A stretch of DNA of 64,000 nucleotides from Ruegeria spongiae (lineage in GTDB: Bacteria > Pseudomonadota > Alphaproteobacteria > Rhodobacterales > Rhodobacteraceae). A program made the position numbers and the translations under genes. The notes beneath the pieces are model-generated. The model was not told the origin of the DNA, ran no database searches, and worked only from the letters and a program-made list of their open reading frames with translations. Position 1 is the first letter of the stretch. Each line of letters starts with the position of its first letter. The stretch covers positions 45,298 through 109,297 of the forward strand of contig NZ_JAMFMB010000016.1 of NCBI RefSeq assembly GCF_023502395.1, given 5' to 3'. This document shows, piece after piece, positions 34,770-43,992 of this stretch.

Positions 34770-35299
34770 GGTCTGATTTCCACCGGCGTCCCAATGGGAA
34801 CCACGCGCCAGAGCGTGTCCATCTCGGCATTGGAAACGGCGATGCACCCTGCGGTCCAGTCACCGGGCAGGGTCAGGACGGACAGCCCGTTGGGCTGACC
34901 ATGGATGAAGATATCACCACCGGGATCGACGCCTTGCGCCTTGGCGCGGGCGATATCCTCGGGGCGGGGATAGTCCAGCCCAAGCGAGAGGTGAAACGCG
35001 CTTTGCGGATTGCGGCGGTTGATGGTGAAGTGGCCTTCGGGCGTTTTGCCATCGCCTTCGATCTGTTTGTCGCCACCGGGTTCGAACCCCAATGCGATCT
35101 CGGCCTGAAAGACCACAACGCCATCCGCCGTTGCACTCAGACGGCGTGCGGATTTTTCGATGAGGATATGGCCAACCCGTTCGACCGATGGGACCATGTC
35201 CGGCGTGGGTGCAGGCGGGCCGTAGCGATCCCAGAGAACGAACAGCCCGCCAACCGCAAGAAGCAGGAGCGCGCCGCGCAACAAGGCCCGGCGCAGCAT
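34766..35299 (-). CDS. L,D-transpeptidase (YkuD domain), YafK-like
   Basis: 177 aa. An N-terminal membrane anchor (ALLLLAVGGLFVLW) is followed by a YkuD catalytic domain with IFIHGQPN and the catalytic Cys in DWTAGCIAVSNAEMD. This lacks the arginine of the usual SHGCIR motif and resembles the DWT-x-GCIAV variant of YafK-type enzymes. It crosslinks or trims peptidoglycan or attaches protein to it. Starts at the base next to the PatB gene's stop codon, so likely co-transcribed. Confidence 0.87.
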   Translation of the reverse strand: MLRRALLRGALLLLAVGGLFVLWDRYGPPAPTPDMVPSVERVGHILIEKSARRLSATADGVVVFQAEIALGFEPGGDKQIEGDGKTPEGHFTINRRNPQSAFHLSLGLDYPRPEDIARAKAQGVDPGGDIFIHGQPNGLSVLTLPGDWTAGCIAVSNAEMDTLWRVVPIGTPVEIRP

Positions 35300-36472
35300 C
35301 TATTGCAGGTCGCGGAAGGCGTGCTGCATCCTGCGGCCAGCCTCTTCGACACGGGCGTGCTGGGTGGCCAGATTGAAGCGCTGGAAGGTCTCGCCGCCGG
35401 TGCCGAAACCGGGGCCGGGCGAGACGGCGATTTTCGCCTCGTCGCGAATGCGCGCAGCCACGTCCGCAGGCGGCATCCCGGTACCCGAGAAATCGACCCA
35501 GGCCAGATAGGTGGATTGCAGCGGCAGCGACCGCACACCGGGGATCGCATTGACGGCAGCATCAAAGGTCCGGCGGTTAGCGTCCAGATGCGCGATTTGC
35601 GCATCGACCCATTCCGCGCCCTCGGGCGAATAGGCGGCAGTGATCATGTGTATGCCCAAGGCGCTGGGAGAATAATCCAGCGTGGCCAGCCGATGGTTCA
35701 TCGCCGCCCTCAGCTCCGGATCGGGAATGATCATGTTGCCGGTACGTTGACCGGCGATGTTGAAGGTCTTGGAGGCCGCCGTCAGATAGACCATCCGGTT
35801 GCGATGCTCGGGCGCGGCGATGTCCATCGGCACAAAGCTGTGGCCTGTATAGACCAGATCGTGGTGGATCTCGTCCGACACCAGGATCAGATCGTTGCGG
35901 GCGGCAAATGCGGCCAGCTCGCGCAGTTCTTCCGTCGTCCAGACCCGGCCCGAGGGGTTCTGCGGCGAACAGAAGATCAGCATGGATTCGTCCCCGGTCA
36001 GACGGCTCTGCGCATCGTCGAGGTCCAGATTGTAGGTGTCGCCATCGCGCGTCAGCGGACATTCGACCACGCGCCGACCCGCTTTGTTAATCTTATGCGC
36101 AAACTCGTGATAAACGGGCGAGAAGATCACCACGCCGTCGCCCGGCTTGGTCCAGACATCCAGCGCCAGCGCGATGCCGTTGCCCAGGCCTTGGGTGGTC
36201 AGCACCCAATCGGTGTCGATGTCCCAGTTGTGGCGGGTCTTCATCCACCATTGCACCGATTGCAGGTAGTCCGGGTAGACCCAGGAATAGCCAAATACGC
36301 CATGCTCGGCCGCTTCGCGGACCACATCGATCACGCAAGGCGCAGTGGGGAAATCGGAATCGGCGGTCCACATCGCCAGCCCGTCCTCGGGCGAAACGCC
36401 GAACCCCCGCTCCATCTTGTCCCATTTGGTGCTGAACGTGCCGCGGCGGTCGTTGAGTGTGTTGAAATCCAT
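35300..36472 (-). CDS. PatB/MalY-type C-S lyase (PLP-dependent aminotransferase class)
   Basis: 390 aa, beginning MDFNTLNDRRGTFSTKWDKM, typical of PatB. PLP lysine in LTAASKTFNIAGQRTGN; substrate/PLP residues in FCSPQNPSGRVW and VSDEIHHDLVY. Family members cleave cystathionine to homocysteine or act as C-S lyases on sulfur amino acids. The specific reaction is not fixed by sequence. ATG at 36472; paired with the L,D-transpeptidase downstream. Confidence 0.9.
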   Translation of the reverse strand: MDFNTLNDRRGTFSTKWDKMERGFGVSPEDGLAMWTADSDFPTAPCVIDVVREAAEHGVFGYSWVYPDYLQSVQWWMKTRHNWDIDTDWVLTTQGLGNGIALALDVWTKPGDGVVIFSPVYHEFAHKINKAGRRVVECPLTRDGDTYNLDLDDAQSRLTGDESMLIFCSPQNPSGRVWTTEELRELAAFAARNDLILVSDEIHHDLVYTGHSFVPMDIAAPEHRNRMVYLTAASKTFNIAGQRTGNMIIPDPELRAAMNHRLATLDYSPSALGIHMITAAYSPEGAEWVDAQIAHLDANRRTFDAAVNAIPGVRSLPLQSTYLAWVDFSGTGMPPADVAARIRDEAKIAVSPGPGFGTGGETFQRFNLATQHARVEEAGRRMQHAFRDLQ

Positions 36473-36567
36473 GAGGTCGTCCCTTGAGTGTCACAGGCAA
36501 GCTAACGACAATCGGCCCGCGTTCAAGAGGCGTTGCGGCGGCGCGGGCAATCGCCTAAATCAACCCC

Positions 36568-37086
36568 ATGTTACGCAATATCCTGATCCACCCCGATCCC
36601 CGCCTGAAAAAGGTCTGCACGCCGGTTTCCGACCTGTCCGATGCGCTGCGCAAACTGGCCGATGACATGCTGGAGACGATGTATGACGCGCCGGGCATCG
36701 GTCTGGCCGCGCCGCAGATCGGGGTTCTTGAGCGGCTGATCGTTCTGGACTGCATCAAGGAAGAGGGCGAGACACCGCGCCCGCTGGTGATGTTCAACCC
36801 GCAGGTGCTGGCCGCGTCCGAGGATACCAACATCTACGAAGAGGGCTGCCTGTCGATCCCCGAACAATTCGCCGAGGTGACGCGCCCCAAGGTGGTCGAC
36901 GTGGAATGGATCGACCGTGACGGCAACCCGCAGAGCGAGACCTTCGACGGGCTCTGGGCGACCTGTGTGCAGCATGAGATCGACCATCTGAACGGCAAGC
37001 TGTTCATCGACTATCTCAAGCCGCTGAAACGCCAGATGATCACCCGCAAGATGCAGAAACTGAAACGCGAGCGGGCACGGGCATGA
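36568..37086 (+). CDS. def: Peptide deformylase (active type)
   Basis: Removes the formyl group from nascent N-terminal Met. 172 aa; all three metal-site motifs are intact: [10 protein letters not shown] (43-52), EEGCLSIP with Cys94, and QHEIDHLNG with His136, Glu137, His140. Overlaps the next gene's start by 4 nt; the group def, def-like, fmt is a co-transcribed unit. Confidence 0.97.
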   Translation: MLRNILIHPDPRLKKVCTPVSDLSDALRKLADDMLETMYDAPGIGLAAPQIGVLERLIVLDCIKEEGETPRPLVMFNPQVLAASEDTNIYEEGCLSIPEQFAEVTRPKVVDVEWIDRDGNPQSETFDGLWATCVQHEIDHLNGKLFIDYLKPLKRQMITRKMQKLKRERARA

Positions 37087-37583
37087 GTGTCCGACCCTGT
37101 TTGCCCTGGCCCGACAAGCGTCTGCGCAGCCGGGCCGATGAGGTGAGCGAGATCACTGACGAAATCCGCGCGATCTGGGAAGACATGATCGACACGATGG
37201 AGGCGATGCCCGGCGTCGGCCTTGCTGCGCCGCAGATCGGGGTGATGCTGCGGCTGGTGGTGGTCGATGGCTCGACCGAGCGGGGCCGGGCGGTACGACT
37301 GGCCAATCCCGAAATCCTCCACAGTTCGATCGAGTTGCGCGAACATGAAGAGGCCAGTCCGAACCTGACCGGTGTCTCGGCCAAGATCAAACGCCCGCGC
37401 GCGGTGACGGTGCGGTTCCTGAATGATCAGGGGGTGATCGACCGGCGCGACTTTTTCGGGATTGAGGCGACCTCGGTGCAGCATCAGATCGACCATCTGA
37501 ACGGGCGGATGTATTTCGACCATCTCAGCAAGGTCAAACGCGACATGTTGCTGCGCAAGGCGCGGAAGCTGGGGCAGGGCTGA
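37083..37583 (+). CDS. Deformylase-like protein with degenerate catalytic site
   Basis: 166 aa, clearly homologous to deformylase and to the preceding def. [10 protein letters not shown] is kept, but motif 2 EGCLS reads EASPN, so the Cys metal ligand is lost (Ser92), and the motif-3 catalytic Glu is Gln (HQIDH at 134-138; His134 and His138 kept). Deformylation chemistry as known is therefore unlikely. It could be a regulator, ribosome-binding decoy or N-terminal reader. Its overlap with def upstream and with fmt downstream suggests kept, functional coupling. Confidence 0.9.
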   Translation: MSVRPCLPWPDKRLRSRADEVSEITDEIRAIWEDMIDTMEAMPGVGLAAPQIGVMLRLVVVDGSTERGRAVRLANPEILHSSIELREHEEASPNLTGVSAKIKRPRAVTVRFLNDQGVIDRRDFFGIEATSVQHQIDHLNGRMYFDHLSKVKRDMLLRKARKLGQG

Positions 37584-38488
37584 TGCGGATCATCTTCATG
37601 GGAACGCCGGATTTCTCGGTGCCGGTGCTGGAGGCGCTGGTCGAGGCCGGGCATGAGATCGCTGCCATCTACTGCCAGCCGCCCCGGCCCGCCGGGCGCG
37701 GCAAGAAAGACCGCCCGACGCCCGTCCACGCCCGCGCCGAGGCGCTGGGGCTTGAGGTACGCCATCCGATCTCGCTCAAATCCGCCGAAGAGCAGGCCGC
37801 ATTTGCCGCCCTCAACGCCGATGTGGCGGTGGTGGTGGCCTATGGCCTGATCCTGCCGCAAGCCATTCTGGACGCACCCGCGCGCGGATGCCTCAACATC
37901 CATGCCAGCCTGCTGCCGCGCTGGCGCGGCGCGGCCCCCATTCACCGCGCCATCATGGCAGGCGATGCGCAGACCGGGATCTGCATCATGCAGATGGAAG
38001 CGGGGTTGGATACCGGCCCGGTTCTGCTGCGTCAGACCACCGGGATTGGCGCGTCCGAGACCACCGGCGCGCTGCATGATCGGCTGTCTGATTTGGGTGC
38101 GGGCTTGATCGTTAAGGCGCTGGAGCGGCTCGACCAGCTGACACCCGAACCGCAGCCCGATGCGGGCGTCACCTATGCCAGCAAGATCGACAAGGGTGAG
38201 GCCAAGGTCGACTGGACCCGCCCCGCCGCCGAGATCGACCGCCAGATTCGCGGGCTGGCCCCGTTTCCGGGCGCCTGGACCGAGATTGGCGGTGACCGTG
38301 TGAAACTGCTCGGATCGGATCTGGCCGACGGGCAGGGCGCTCCGGGCGAGGTTCTGGACGACGCTTTGACGGTGGCGTGCGGCGAGGGTGCGGTAGCCCT
38401 TACGCGCTTGCAACGGGCGGGCAAGGGCGCGCAGGATGGCGAAACGTTTCTGCGCGGCTGGCCGGTCCCGGCGGGAACAATGCTCTGA
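37583..38488 (+). CDS. fmt: Methionyl-tRNA formyltransferase
   Basis: Formylates initiator Met-tRNA using 10-formyl-THF. 301 aa, Rossmann domain with [18 protein letters not shown] (catalytic Asn and His in LNIHAS) and [11 protein letters not shown] (Asp), then the C-terminal tRNA-binding domain. ATG at 37583 overlaps the stop of the deformylase-like gene by 1 nt. Confidence 0.96.
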   Translation: MRIIFMGTPDFSVPVLEALVEAGHEIAAIYCQPPRPAGRGKKDRPTPVHARAEALGLEVRHPISLKSAEEQAAFAALNADVAVVVAYGLILPQAILDAPARGCLNIHASLLPRWRGAAPIHRAIMAGDAQTGICIMQMEAGLDTGPVLLRQTTGIGASETTGALHDRLSDLGAGLIVKALERLDQLTPEPQPDAGVTYASKIDKGEAKVDWTRPAAEIDRQIRGLAPFPGAWTEIGGDRVKLLGSDLADGQGAPGEVLDDALTVACGEGAVALTRLQRAGKGAQDGETFLRGWPVPAGTML

Positions 38489-38501
38489 GGAGGGTACGCC
38501 G

Positions 38502-38738
38502 ATGTTCTTGGTTCTGTTCGGAACCGTCGTGATTGCCGGAATCGTGGGGTACCTGTCTGAAAAGACCGGTTTCACCCATAACGGCTATCTGCAATCGATC
38601 ATCATCTGCGTGGGCGGGGCGTTCCTGTTCTATTTCGTGCGCATCATGTTCGGGTTCGGCTTTGGCTCACCGGGGATGAACGCGATCCTGTCCTCAATCG
38701 GCGCATTGATTATCGTGCCCACCCATTGGAGGAAATGA
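38502..38738 (+). CDS. Small integral membrane protein
   Basis: 78 aa with three predicted helices and no obvious cytoplasmic domain. It has a gene-pair layout with the next gene and might belong to the GlsB/YeaQ/YmgE (transglycosylase-associated) group, judged from size and glycine patterns only. ATG at 38502 with GAGG upstream. Function unknown. Confidence 0.6.
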   Translation: MFLVLFGTVVIAGIVGYLSEKTGFTHNGYLQSIIICVGGAFLFYFVRIMFGFGFGSPGMNAILSSIGALIIVPTHWRK

Positions 38739-38739
38739 G

Positions 38740-38979
38740 GTGGCGGTGGTGGTGCTGATCGTGGTGGGCGCGGCGGCGGGGTTTCTGGCCACGCGTTTGA
38801 TGCGGATCGAGGCCGATATCGCGACCACAATGTTCATCGGCATCGTGGGCGCGCTGATCGGCGGGTTTGTCCTGCGTTTTCTGACCACGGTCATGGGTGC
38901 TCTGGCCGGGTTTGTCGGCGCGGTGCTGGGCGCGCTGCTGGTGATCTGGCTCTGGCAGGCCTGGCGCAACCGGCGCTGA
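38740..38979 (+). CDS. GlsB/YeaQ/YmgE-like small membrane protein
   Basis: 79 aa with three helices and glycine-rich GAAAGFLATRLMRIEADIATTMFIGIVGALIGGFV (about 10-44), the typical pattern of the transglycosylase-associated/GlsB family. GTG start two bases after the previous gene's stop. Role in stress or envelope is suspected for the family but not shown. Confidence 0.75.
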   Translation: MAVVVLIVVGAAAGFLATRLMRIEADIATTMFIGIVGALIGGFVLRFLTTVMGALAGFVGAVLGALLVIWLWQAWRNRR

Positions 38980-38982
38980 ACT

Positions 38983-39606
38983 CTAGTTGCGCGGCGGGCG
39001 CGATTTGTAGACCGGCAATTGCCATCCGAACAGCAGCGATCCGGCGCGCAGCCCCCAGCAGGTGGCGGCACAGGCGGCCAGAACCACGATCTCGGGCAGG
39101 TCCTGAAAACTCGCCAGAACCGCAACAGAGGCCCCGGCAAAGGCGCAAGAGACGTAGAGCTGGACCTGTTTCAGCACCAGCGGCAATTCATCATTCACCA
39201 CGTCGCGCATCAACCCGCCAAGGCATCCGGTGATCATGCCCATCAGCACGACAATCATCGGCGGCTGTCCCAGTTCCAGCGCAACGCCCGCACCGGCGGC
39301 CACGGCGATGGAGAGTGCGAAACTGTCCAGCCAGACCAGCCAGTTATATCTGCTTTCGACCAGATGTGCGGTGAAGAAGACCAGCACCGCCGCGCTTGTA
39401 GCGATCAGGATATAGGTGGGGTTCGCGACCCAGAAGACCGGGTGGCGGTCAAGCAGCACGTCGCGCACCGTGCCACCGCCCACCGCCGTCAGACTGGCCA
39501 TGAAGGCAAAGCCCACCAGATCAAGCTGCGCCCGGCTCGCCACCAGCGCGCCGGTCAGCGCAAAGATCAGCACCGAGCCATAGTCCAGTAGCGACAGCAG
39601 CGTCAT
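38983..39606 (-). CDS. UPF0126/TRIC-type membrane protein (YicG/YadS family)
   Basis: 207 aa, seven predicted helices in two UPF0126 repeats, each with [17 protein letters not shown] or [16 protein letters not shown]. Prokaryotic relatives of TRIC cation channels. ATG 39606 overlaps the rnhA stop (ATGA); the longer frame to 39702 runs inside rnhA and is rejected. Confidence 0.9.
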   Translation of the reverse strand: MTLLSLLDYGSVLIFALTGALVASRAQLDLVGFAFMASLTAVGGGTVRDVLLDRHPVFWVANPTYILIATSAAVLVFFTAHLVESRYNWLVWLDSFALSIAVAAGAGVALELGQPPMIVVLMGMITGCLGGLMRDVVNDELPLVLKQVQLYVSCAFAGASVAVLASFQDLPEIVVLAACAATCWGLRAGSLLFGWQLPVYKSRPPRN

Positions 39607-40070
39607 GCGCTGGCTTTTCCGGGTTTGAACGGCTTCATCCCGGCGCGCGCCAACTCGTCCGCGCGCTCGTTCTCGGGGTGGCCTGCATGGCCTTTGACCC
39701 ATTCCCAGGTCACGTCATGATGGCGCTGCGCCTCGTCCAGCCTTTGCCAGAGCTCGACATTCTTGACCGGTTTCTTGCTGGCGGTCTTCCATCCATTGCG
39801 CTTCCAGCCGTGGATCCAGCTGGTGACTCCGTTTTTCACATAAGCGCTGTCGGTCACGACGGTGATTCTCGAGGCGCGTTCCAGCGTCTCAAGCGCCGAT
39901 ATTGCGGCCAGCAACTCCATCCGGTTGTTGGTGGTCAGGGCCTCGCCGCCTTTCAGTTCGCGCTCCTTGACCACGGCGTCGCCCTGCATCGCCTGCATCA
40001 ATACGCCCCAGCCGCCGGGGCCGGGATTGCCGGAACAGGCGCCATCGGTATAGGCAAACAGCTCAGCCAT
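39603..40070 (-). CDS. rnhA: Ribonuclease HI
   Basis: Degrades RNA in RNA:DNA hybrids. 155 aa, the E. coli length. DEDD residues in [13 protein letters not shown] (Asp9), NNRMELLAA (Glu), VVTDSAYV (Asp) and ENERADELA (Asp). Start at 40070 overlaps the methyltransferase by 8 nt. Tightly coupled chain with upstream genes. Confidence 0.96.
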   Translation of the reverse strand: MAELFAYTDGACSGNPGPGGWGVLMQAMQGDAVVKERELKGGEALTTNNRMELLAAISALETLERASRITVVTDSAYVKNGVTSWIHGWKRNGWKTASKKPVKNVELWQRLDEAQRHHDVTWEWVKGHAGHPENERADELARAGMKPFKPGKASA

Positions 40071-40647
40071 GGGCACGCACCACGATCCAGTCGGCCATTT
40101 GCCCATCCAACCCGGCAGAGGTCCCGAAATGCTGGTCGATCAAGGTGAATCCGGCTTCGATCATGCGGTCCTCAAGCTCGTCTTGTGTGTAGTAGGTATA
40201 ATAGCGGCCCAACCTGTCGAGACCGGCGCCTGTGCCCAGCTTCATCCCGATATGGAACAGCCCGCCCGGTTTCAGTGCCTTGTTGATCGCGGCCAGATGG
40301 GCGGAAAAAGCATCGCGGGTCGCATGCAGCAGGCTGAAATTGGCCCAGACCCCGTCATAGAAGTCGCTGCCCTGCAATTGCTCGAACGTGGCGAGTTTCG
40401 CGGTAACGCCGGGATGGGAATTGGCAAGCGCCACCATCTCGGTCGAGCCGTCCAGCGCATCGACCATATGGCCCGCTTTGGCCATGGCCGCCGCCGCGTC
40501 ACCGGGTCCGCAGCCCAGATCAAGCACAGAAGCCCCTTGCGGCAGGCGTGCGATGAAATCGTCCAGCAAGGGGTCGCTGGAATCACTGGTCAGATCAGCG
40601 TATTCGCCGGCTTTTTCATCATAGATACGCAATGTGTCATCGCTCAC
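40063..40647 (-). CDS. SAM-dependent methyltransferase (class I)
   Basis: 194 aa with SAM-binding [15 protein letters not shown] near residue 40, then [11 protein letters not shown] and [10 protein letters not shown]. Substrate unknown. Start is GTG at 40647, overlapping the DUF3429 stop (GTGA) with GGAG just before; the upstream frame to 40734 lies in the neighbour and is rejected. Confidence 0.85.
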   Translation of the reverse strand: MSDDTLRIYDEKAGEYADLTSDSSDPLLDDFIARLPQGASVLDLGCGPGDAAAAMAKAGHMVDALDGSTEMVALANSHPGVTAKLATFEQLQGSDFYDGVWANFSLLHATRDAFSAHLAAINKALKPGGLFHIGMKLGTGAGLDRLGRYYTYYTQDELEDRMIEAGFTLIDQHFGTSAGLDGQMADWIVVRAHG

Positions 40648-41096
40648 AGGAACACTCCTACAGACAGGCAGGCAATCACGATCACCGTCAGCAGCATACG
40701 CAGTCGCATCCACCATTGCGGTGTCAGACCCCAAGCTGAAAAGGCGGCATCAAGGATCAGCAGCCCGGCAAAGCCGAAGATCAGGTTCATTCCGGCACTG
40801 ACCGGCCCGCCACCGGTCATGAAAAACGCCCAGAGCGCGGGCAGGACCGACAGAGCATAGCCGGTTGCCGCGCGGCTGCCCGATGTCTTGGTGGCAAAGC
40901 CCCACAACACGCCGGACATGAAGCTGAGGATTACCGAGCCATAGAACAGCTGCACATAAGGCCCGACGAAACGCGGCCCCAGATGCGATGCGCCCCAGGC
41001 CTGCAGCCCGCCATTCAGATATGTGGCAGCACCCCAGACAAAAGGGATCAGACCGGCAAGGCCCAGTAGCAGAGGCGCGGTCGGAATGCGGTTCAT
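40644..41096 (-). CDS. DUF3429 membrane protein
   Basis: 150 aa with four or five predicted helices; [19 protein letters not shown] and [16 protein letters not shown] are characteristic of DUF3429. Function unknown. Its ATG overlaps the ispH stop (ATGA). Confidence 0.85.
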   Translation of the reverse strand: MNRIPTAPLLLGLAGLIPFVWGAATYLNGGLQAWGASHLGPRFVGPYVQLFYGSVILSFMSGVLWGFATKTSGSRAATGYALSVLPALWAFFMTGGGPVSAGMNLIFGFAGLLILDAAFSAWGLTPQWWMRLRMLLTVIVIACLSVGVFL

Positions 41097-42043
41097 GCCG
41101 GGACGCGCAGAACGCGGGGCACTTTGAATTCCACATTCTCGACGGCGGTTTCGACCATCTCGACCGTCACGTCATAGCGGGCACGGAAGGCGTCGATCAC
41201 CTCATTGACCAGCAGTTCCGGGGCCGAGGCGCCCGCGGTGATCCCGACCGAGGTGATCCCCTCCAGCGCGCGCCAGTCGATATGGTCGGCGCGCTGCACC
41301 AGTTGGGCATAGGCACAGCCCGCTTTGGCGGCGACTTCGACCAGACGCCGCGAATTGGACGAGTTCGGTGCCCCCACAACCAGCAGCGCGTCTACTTTCG
41401 GGGCGACCTCTTTGACGGCTTCCTGACGGTTGGTGGTGGCGTAGCAGATGTCTTCCTTGTGCGGTCCCACGATCAGCGGGAAACGCGCCTGCAGGGCGGC
41501 AACAATGTCGCGCGTGTCATCCACCGACAGCGTCGTCTGGGTCACATAGGCCAGCCTGCCGGGATCGCGGACCGCGACTTGCGACACGTCCTCGACCGTT
41601 TCGACCAGCAGCACGTCGCCTTCGGGCAATTGCCCCATCGTGCCGATGGTTTCGGGGTGGCCCTTGTGGCCGATCATGATCATCTGCAATCCGCTATCGG
41701 CGTGGCGCTGCGCCTCGATATGCACTTTCGAGACAAGCGGGCAGGTCGCATCCACATAGATCAGTTCGCGCCGTTCGGCCTCGGCTGGCACCGCCTTGGG
41801 CACGCCATGGGCCGAGAAGATCACCGGGCGGTCATCGGGGCAGTCTTCCAGTTCTTCGACGAACACCGCGCCTTTGGCTTTCAGGCCGTCCACCACGAAT
41901 TTGTTGTGCACGATCTCGTGGCGTACATAGACCGGCGCGCCCCATTTCTCGATCGCCATCTCGACGATCTTGATGGCCCGGTCGACACCGGCGCAAAACC
42001 CGCGCGGCGCGGCCAGATAGAGGGTCAGGGGTGGGTGTGTCAT
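41093..42043 (-). CDS. ispH: 4-hydroxy-3-methylbut-2-enyl diphosphate reductase
   Basis: Last enzyme of the MEP isoprenoid path; [4Fe-4S] protein. 316 aa with cluster cysteines in [11 protein letters not shown] (Cys17), DATCPLV and [11 protein letters not shown], and [14 protein letters not shown] at 42043 has GGAG 9 nt upstream; the in-frame extension to 42109 is not used. Confidence 0.97.
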   Translation of the reverse strand: MTHPPLTLYLAAPRGFCAGVDRAIKIVEMAIEKWGAPVYVRHEIVHNKFVVDGLKAKGAVFVEELEDCPDDRPVIFSAHGVPKAVPAEAERRELIYVDATCPLVSKVHIEAQRHADSGLQMIMIGHKGHPETIGTMGQLPEGDVLLVETVEDVSQVAVRDPGRLAYVTQTTLSVDDTRDIVAALQARFPLIVGPHKEDICYATTNRQEAVKEVAPKVDALLVVGAPNSSNSRRLVEVAAKAGCAYAQLVQRADHIDWRALEGITSVGITAGASAPELLVNEVIDAFRARYDVTVEMVETAVENVEFKVPRVLRVPA

Positions 42044-42182
42044 CGCGGCATCTCCTTGCCGGGGAGAGGTAAGGCTTTCGGTGGGGTTGGTCCAGCGCTT
42101 CGCGCGCATTGCGGCGGGTTTGTCACGAATCTGACATGACCAACTGGTATCTGGGCGGTATTTCCAGCACCTAACAATAGTG

Positions 42183-42216
42183 AAAGCGCGGTCCGGGGTG
42201 GTCCGGCCGCGCCTTT
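42183..42216. terminator. Probable bidirectional hairpin terminator after the NYN gene
   Basis: Stem GCGCGG...CCGCGC with inner CCGG pairing and loop GGTGGT, flanked by AAA/TTT. On the minus strand it ends in TTTCACTATTG, 28 bp past the NYN gene stop; on the plus strand CTTTACTTT follows. The 200-bp ispH-to-NYN region holds no gene otherwise. Confidence 0.6.
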
Positions 42217-42243
42217 ACTTTGCATTCTGGGTGACCCGTCGGG

Positions 42244-42816
42244 TCAGCTTGTGGCCGCGACCACGTTCCGGCTTTCCGCGGGCATCTCGCGCGGAGGGCG
42301 GCCGATGACGTCCTTCAGCTCTTCGAGCTCGATGAAGTTGTCGGCCTGGCGGCGCAGCTCGTCCGAGATCATCGGCGGCTGGCTGCGGATGGTCGAGACC
42401 ACCGAGACGCGCACGCCCTGACGTTGCAGGCTGGCCACCAGTGGGCGGAAATCCCCATCGCCCGAAAACAGCACGATATGATCGACACGCGGTGCCAGTT
42501 CCATGGCATCGACGGTCAGTTCGATATCCATGTTGCCCTTGACCTTCCGACGCCCCATGCTGTCGGTGTATTCCTTGGCTGGCTTGGTCACCATGGTGAA
42601 GCCGTTATAGTGCAGCCAGTCGACCAACGGCCGTATCGGTGAGTATTCGTCATTCTCAAGCAGCGCGGTGTAATAAAACGCACGCAATAGCTTGCCCCGC
42701 CGCATGAATTCCTGGCGCAGCAATTTGTAGTCGATGTCAAAGCCCAAGGCTTTGGCCGCCGCATACAAATTGGACCCATCGATGAACAGCGCCAGCCGTT
42801 CGTCCTTGTAAAACAT
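42244..42816 (-). CDS. NYN-domain protein (LabA/DUF88 family)
   Basis: 190 aa PIN-like nuclease fold. Acidic metal-site residues appear in LFIDGSNLY, NMDIELTVDAM and LFSGDGDFRPL. The family is suspected to process RNA. Lies alone between ispH and folK, divergent from folK; C-terminal about 30 residues are low-complexity. ATG at 42816 with GGAAGGAAC just upstream. Confidence 0.88.
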   Translation of the reverse strand: MFYKDERLALFIDGSNLYAAAKALGFDIDYKLLRQEFMRRGKLLRAFYYTALLENDEYSPIRPLVDWLHYNGFTMVTKPAKEYTDSMGRRKVKGNMDIELTVDAMELAPRVDHIVLFSGDGDFRPLVASLQRQGVRVSVVSTIRSQPPMISDELRRQADNFIELEELKDVIGRPPREMPAESRNVVAATS

Positions 42817-42949
42817 AATTGTTCCTTCCGGTGTGTATCATCGCGCCAAATATTCCCGTGAGTGATCAAATGCGGCGGAATGATGGGCTTAAATGTAAGA
42901 CAACTGTCATATATAGCAAGTAGAGCAGACATTAATTCCGAGGCCAAAT

Positions 42950-43519
42950 GTGACCGAAAACCGGTCAATTTCAGCCGTCGCGCTGGGCGCGAACCTGAAA
43001 TTCCATAAAAACCCACCACAGCTTACCCTGGGTAATGCCATCGAGGCTCTCGCAAGCGGGGGTGTGGTGATTCGCGCCGTAAGCCGTTTTTTCGCCACCC
43101 CGTGCTTTCCCGCAGGTGCGGGTCCGGATTACGTGAATGCGGCCATTCTGGTTGAGGCAGCGGATACGCCGCAGGCGTTGCTGCGTCGTCTGCATGTGGT
43201 CGAGGCACAGTTCGGGCGTGAGCGGGTGCAGCGCTGGGGGATGCGGACATTGGATCTGGATCTGGTTCTGGCCGGTGACCGGGTCGAGCCGGATCTTGGG
43301 GTTTTTCGGTCCTGGAACGCGTTGGAACCGCAGGAACAGGCGCGCAACGCGCCGGATCGGCTGATATTGCCGCATCCGCGTCTGCAGGACCGCGCGTTTG
43401 TGCTGGTTCCGCTGGCCGATATTGCGCCGGATTGGCGCCATCCGGTGCTGGGACAGAAAGTGTCCGAGATGCTGGCGGCGCTGCCTGATCAGGAGCGCGC
43501 CGCTGTGGTGCCGATCTGA
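42950..43519 (+). CDS. folK: HPPK: 2-amino-4-hydroxy-6-hydroxymethyldihydropteridine pyrophosphokinase
   Basis: Folate-pathway kinase. 189 aa with VALGANL at the start and QRWGMRTLDLDLVLAGD; the ATP/pterin loop HPRLQDRAFVLVPL is present. GTG start at 42950, no better upstream codon. About 30 residues longer than E. coli FolK. Confidence 0.93.
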   Translation: MTENRSISAVALGANLKFHKNPPQLTLGNAIEALASGGVVIRAVSRFFATPCFPAGAGPDYVNAAILVEAADTPQALLRRLHVVEAQFGRERVQRWGMRTLDLDLVLAGDRVEPDLGVFRSWNALEPQEQARNAPDRLILPHPRLQDRAFVLVPLADIAPDWRHPVLGQKVSEMLAALPDQERAAVVPI

Positions 43520-43543
43520 CCGCAAGCACGCCCCATTTCCCGC

Positions 43544-43572
43544 TTGTCAACTGTTCATTTAGCGCTTAGATA
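43544..43572 (+). promoter_or_regulatory. Probable sigma-70 promoter of rpoZ-rsh, flanked by AGCGCT repeats
   Basis: TTGTCA (43544-43549), 17-bp spacer, TAGATA (43567-43572), 38 bp before the rpoZ ATG. Two AGCGCT hexamers (43561-43566 and 43574-43579) flank the -10 box seven bases apart and could be a regulator site. Confidence 0.6.
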
Positions 43573-43610
43573 CAGCGCTTCTGACTTGGGTTGCACTGTG
43601 GAGGCCTCTG

Positions 43611-43964
43611 ATGGCGCGCGTTACGGTTGAAGACTGCGTAGACAAAGTACCGAACCGGTTCGAGCTGGTGATGCTTGCGGCACACCGGGCGCGTGAGATT
43701 TCCGCCGGGGCGGGAATCACCGTGGACCGCGACAACGACAAGAACCCCGTCGTGTCCCTGCGCGAGATTGCCGACGAGACCCAAAGCGCCGACGAGCTGC
43801 GCGAGCGTCTGATCGAAAGCAACCAGACCCAGATCGAAGTCGATGAGCCGGAAGACGATCAGATGGCTCTGCTGATGGGTGCCGAAACCGACAAGCCCGC
43901 CGAAGACGACATGTCCGAGGAAAAGCTGCTGCGCGCGCTGATGGAGGCCCAGGGTCAGGGCTGA
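43611..43964 (+). CDS. rpoZ: RNA polymerase omega subunit
   Basis: Supports RNA polymerase assembly and, in many bacteria, ppGpp response. 117 aa with [28 protein letters not shown] and an acidic C-terminus ([10 protein letters not shown]), typical of alphaproteobacteria. Precedes rsh, matching its role in the stringent response. Confidence 0.95.
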   Translation: MARVTVEDCVDKVPNRFELVMLAAHRAREISAGAGITVDRDNDKNPVVSLREIADETQSADELRERLIESNQTQIEVDEPEDDQMALLMGAETDKPAEDDMSEEKLLRALMEAQGQG

Positions 43965-43992
43965 ACCTGCCGCCTGAAAGGATGCGGACCGG

